Shown here: in pieces, positions 5,178 through 7,715 of the stretch | Layout: the number at the start of each line of letters is the position of its first letter | How positions within the stretch are numbered: the first letter of the stretch is position 1 | Assembly (NCBI GenBank): GCA_023249695.1 | Contig: JAHFCD010000072.1 | Span: 627-8,341, forward strand | Reading direction: 5' to 3' | Source: Elusimicrobiota bacterium | GTDB taxonomy: Bacteria > Elusimicrobiota > Elusimicrobia > UBA1565 > UBA9628 | Length of the DNA stretch: 7,715 nt | The notes under the pieces: model-generated | Seen by the model: only the letters and a program-made list of their open reading frames with translations | What the model was told of the DNA's origin: nothing | Databases searched by the model: none | Made by a program: the position numbers and the translations under genes

Positions 5178-7715
5178 CTAGCGGACGAGCAGGCGCAGGA
5201 TCTCGGCGACGCTCCAGGCCTGGGAGCGGGTTCCGCCCGGATTCTGCGCGGGGCCGTTTTTCTTGAACACCGGAGCCAGGCCCGCGGGATCGTCGAGCGA
5301 GAAGTCCTTCAGCGCGGGATCGGCCGCGCCGCCGTCGTACACCTCGGGTAAGGAGCCTTCCGGAACGCCGACGAGCGCCTCCACCAGCGGCGTGATCAAG
5401 GCGCGCGTTTCCGCGCCGGCCCGCGCCTCGTCCCAGCCCATGTCGCGGCGCACCTGGGCGAGCGCCGAAGCGTAAGCGCCCATCAGCCAGGGCCAGACCG
5501 TCCCCTGATGATAGGCCAAGTCCTTCTCGAGCGGCGGCTTCGACGTGTCGTAGCGGGCCTGGTAGCCGCCGTCGCGGTCGGACAAGGTGCGCGGGCCCAT
5601 GCGGGTGAGCAGGTCGCGCGTGGCCGCCAGCACGACGGCGCGGCGGCGCGCGGGATCGAGCAGGTCGCCGCCGCGGCTCACGGCGAAGAGCATGTTGGGG
5701 CGGATCGCGTCGCCGTGGGCGTCTCCCTCGACGACGTCGCGCAGGGCCCCGCCGGTCTCGCCCCAGGCGCGCCGATTGTCCTCGGTGACGAACCAGAACT
5801 TCTCGTTGAAGCTCGCCTTGACCTTGTCGGCGAGCGCGCCGCGCGCGGCCGCGGCCGAGGCGTCGCCGGCGCGGGCCTCGAGGGCGGCGAGAAAGCGCAG
5901 GTTCGCGTACCACAGCGCGTTGATCTCGACGGTCTTGCCGTCGCGCGGCGTCACGGGCCGGTCCCGGCCCTCGGGATCGGCGTCCATCCAGGTCGCCTGC
6001 GCGGGGGTGACGACGAGGCCGTCGGCGTCCATGTAGATCCGGTTCCGTCTTCCGTAGCGCTCGTAAGACGCTCCCTTTTCGTAGCCGGTCATGATCCGGC
6101 GCAGTACCGGGGTCAACTCGGACACGAACGCCCAGTCGCCCGTGGCCTCGGCGTACGACTTGACCGCCTGGACGTACCACATCGGGGCGTCGGCGGTGTT
6201 GTACTCGGGCTTCGCGCCGTCGCCGATGCGATTGGGAATCAGGCCGCCGCGCTCGAATGAGGCGAACCGGCGCAGGACGGACTTCGCGTCTTCGAAGCGG
6301 CCGGTCGAGAGGAGCAGGCCCGGCAGGGAGATGAAGGTGTCCCGGCCCCACTCCTCGAGAAACCAGTCCATGCTGGCGGCCCATATCTGCACCGAGCCGC
6401 CGTCCCGCTTGACGAAAGCCTCGGCCGCCGCGCCGAACGCGGCGCGCACGGAGCCCGCCGCGCTCCAAACGTCGCCGTCCTTGGCCGCCTTCAGCGCGCG
6501 CAGCTGGGGGCGAGCGTCGGCGCGCGCGCGCGTCGCGTAATCGGCGTCGGAAGGCAGCGGGATGCGATAGCGCCAGCGGGAGACGCCGCCCTGCATCTCC
6601 TTCACGCCGAACGGATCGCGCCACTCGTCGCCGAGCGTGTAGGCGACGAACTTCGCGGATGCGCCGGACGACGCTTCGCGGCGGGCCGCGAAGTACCGTC
6701 CCAGAAAGTCGGGGCTGCGGGCGTCGTCGTGCGAGGAGACCTTCTTCCAGTCGCCGCCGACCGTGACGAAACCCAGGCGCCGGGCGTCCGCGTCCTTGCC
6801 CTCGAAGGCCTCGGCGAGCGGGAACGCGCCGCGCGCGTCGAGCACCTTGCTCATCGCCGAGACGAACTCGTCGCCGGGCTCGTCCCCGCTGGCGAGCTGG
6901 CCGTTGCCGAACTTGTAGGCGAAGTGCAGGGCGTCCGCGCGCGCGCCGTCGAAGCCGAAGTCGAGCCAATAGCGGTAAGGGTCGAGCGCCGCCGCGTAGC
7001 CGCCCTTCTTGAGCTCGGACCAGCGCCACAGCGCCAGGTCCTTCCAGTCCTCGTGGACCCAGGCGTTGACGATGCCCGGGTTGCGCGTGCGCAGGTCGGC
7101 GAACAGGCCCGGGCGCTTCCAGGCGTCGACGCCGTTTTTGGCGCGGAACATCGGTATGTCGAAGAGCACCTTGCCGCCCGCGGCGTGAACCTCGCCCACC
7201 GCAGCCTTCAGCTGGCCGTGCGCCAGCCACTGCGACCAGCGCCGCACGGAAACGAGCTCGGCGAAGCCGGGCGCGGCGCGCGCGGCGCGCTCATCCGATG
7301 CGGTCCAATCCAGGGCGGGCTTGCCGATCAACGAAGAGAGGGCCATGAACTCGGCGTATTCGTCGAGCCAGGCGGCGCTGCCGGCGGCGAAATCGGCGAA
7401 TGAGCGGGCTCGCGCCGAGGCCGGCTCCTGCAGGAAGCGAGCGTACGCCTCGCGGGCGACGGCGCCCTCGCGCGCGCGCAGGGCCGCGTAATCCACGCTC
7501 TGGGAGGGCGCGACGAGACGCGCGGCCAGCGCGGGATCGGCGCGGACCTCGTCCACCGCGGACCAGTCGATCTGATCCTCGTTCAGCGCGTACAGGCTGA
7601 CGGGGGCGTAAGGGCTTTCGTCGAGCGTCGCGAAATGCGGAAGGAGCAGGACGGCGTCCACGCCCTGGCCCGCGAGCTCGTCACGGTAATAGCGGCCTAG
7701 ATCTCCGTACTTTCC
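5178..7715 (-). CDS. Two-domain glycogen-debranching-type enzyme: glucanotransferase-like (GH77-like) plus amylo-alpha-1,6-glucosidase-like (GDE_C); start beyond right edge
   Basis: 845 residues are visible (numbered from the right edge); the frame is open through 7715, so the N terminus is missing. Residues 1 to about 400 look like the clan GH-H barrel, closest by eye to GH77 (MalQ). GKYGDLGRYY at 1-10, SPYAPVSLYALNEDQIDW at 34-51 and KVLFDIPMF at 182-190 are GH77-style blocks. A possible triad follows: Asp261 in GARADALHF, Glu302 in PLAEAFEG and Asp330 in SSHDDARS. Residues about 425-845 are the (alpha/alpha)6 GDE_C domain: EEWGRDTFISLPGLLLSTGR from 454, LIPNRIGDG, PEYNTADAPMWY, TWMDAD at 575-580, DLAYHQGTVWPWLMG (732-746), SLPEVYDG (788-795) and a final RSQAWSVAEILRLL. 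Asp578 and Glu791 are candidate catalytic acids by position (inference). The pair of activities would move maltosyl units from a glycogen branch and then release the branch-point glucose, in the cytoplasm. The R-x-D site reads ARADA rather than the usual GH77 RIDH, so transferase activity is less certain. Confidence 0.85.
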   Translation of the reverse strand, partial: GKYGDLGRYYRDELAGQGVDAVLLLPHFATLDESPYAPVSLYALNEDQIDWSAVDEVRADPALAARLVAPSQSVDYAALRAREGAVAREAYARFLQEPASARARSFADFAAGSAAWLDEYAEFMALSSLIGKPALDWTASDERAARAAPGFAELVSVRRWSQWLAHGQLKAAVGEVHAAGGKVLFDIPMFRAKNGVDAWKRPGLFADLRTRNPGIVNAWVHEDWKDLALWRWSELKKGGYAAALDPYRYWLDFGFDGARADALHFAYKFGNGQLASGDEPGDEFVSAMSKVLDARGAFPLAEAFEGKDADARRLGFVTVGGDWKKVSSHDDARSPDFLGRYFAARREASSGASAKFVAYTLGDEWRDPFGVKEMQGGVSRWRYRIPLPSDADYATRARADARPQLRALKAAKDGDVWSAAGSVRAAFGAAAEAFVKRDGGSVQIWAASMDWFLEEWGRDTFISLPGLLLSTGRFEDAKSVLRRFASFERGGLIPNRIGDGAKPEYNTADAPMWYVQAVKSYAEATGDWAFVSELTPVLRRIMTGYEKGASYERYGRRNRIYMDADGLVVTPAQATWMDADPEGRDRPVTPRDGKTVEINALWYANLRFLAALEARAGDASAAAARGALADKVKASFNEKFWFVTEDNRRAWGETGGALRDVVEGDAHGDAIRPNMLFAVSRGGDLLDPARRRAVVLAATRDLLTRMGPRTLSDRDGGYQARYDTSKPPLEKDLAYHQGTVWPWLMGAYASALAQVRRDMGWDEARAGAETRALITPLVEALVGVPEGSLPEVYDGGAADPALKDFSLDDPAGLAPVFKKNGPAQNPGGTRSQAWSVAEILRLLVR

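Noticed and set aside
4471..7230. Extension of the spermidine-synthase-like frame to about 919 codons
   Set aside because: Only the last 231 codons match a family. The upstream part is Arg-rich low-complexity sequence lying over the debranching-enzyme gene in another frame.
7659..7661. GTG as the start of the debranching enzyme
   Set aside because: The frame continues to the edge and encodes the conserved GKYGDLGRYY block before this codon, so the true start is outside the window.

Overview
The window is GC-rich chromosomal DNA (by eye well over 60% GC) from a Gram-negative-type bacterium. Export signals, a c-type cytochrome, a periplasmic binding protein and a two-transmembrane sensor kinase all imply an inner membrane with a periplasm. 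Codon third positions are strongly G/C, which leaves long open frames on the wrong strand throughout. No rRNA, tRNA, transposase, integrase or CRISPR array is visible. The lineage cannot be fixed from the sequence. The mix would fit a deltaproteobacterial-type group or Elusimicrobiota, but that is only an impression.

Layout, left to right. (1) Positions 1-212, minus strand: the N-terminal end of an exported monohaem cytochrome c with a CRSCH haem site, cut by the left edge. (2) Positions 213-363: a divergent intergenic region with short inverted repeats and promoter-like hexamers. (3) Positions 364-1212, plus strand: an exported 282-residue protein made of eight tandem 26-residue repeats, each with two cysteines, followed by a proline/aromatic tail. 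I know of no named function for it, and it is the most unusual item here. (4) Positions 1213-1339: a short intergenic stretch with a strong GC hairpin. (5) Positions 1340-4457, plus strand: a tightly overlapping three-gene signalling operon. It encodes a periplasmic substrate-binding protein of the ABC_sub_bind type, a membrane histidine kinase (periplasmic sensor, HAMP, PAS, HisKA, HATPase) and a single-domain Rcp1-like response regulator. No ABC permease or ATPase is present, so the binding protein may serve as a ligand receptor for the kinase. (6) Positions 4471-7715, minus strand, converging on the operon with only 13 bases between: a spermidine-synthase-like methyltransferase-fold protein, preceded on the same strand by a large two-domain glycogen-debranching-type enzyme. 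That enzyme joins a 4-alpha-glucanotransferase-like N-terminal half to an amylo-alpha-1,6-glucosidase-like C-terminal half. Its gene runs off the right edge.

Functionally, the operon should sense an extracytoplasmic ligand and pass phosphate from the kinase to a stand-alone receiver with no DNA-binding output. The minus-strand pair suggests glycogen or maltodextrin breakdown, with an attached small enzyme of unknown substrate. The repeat protein and the cytochrome share an intergenic region and are both exported, but nothing in the sequence proves they work together.
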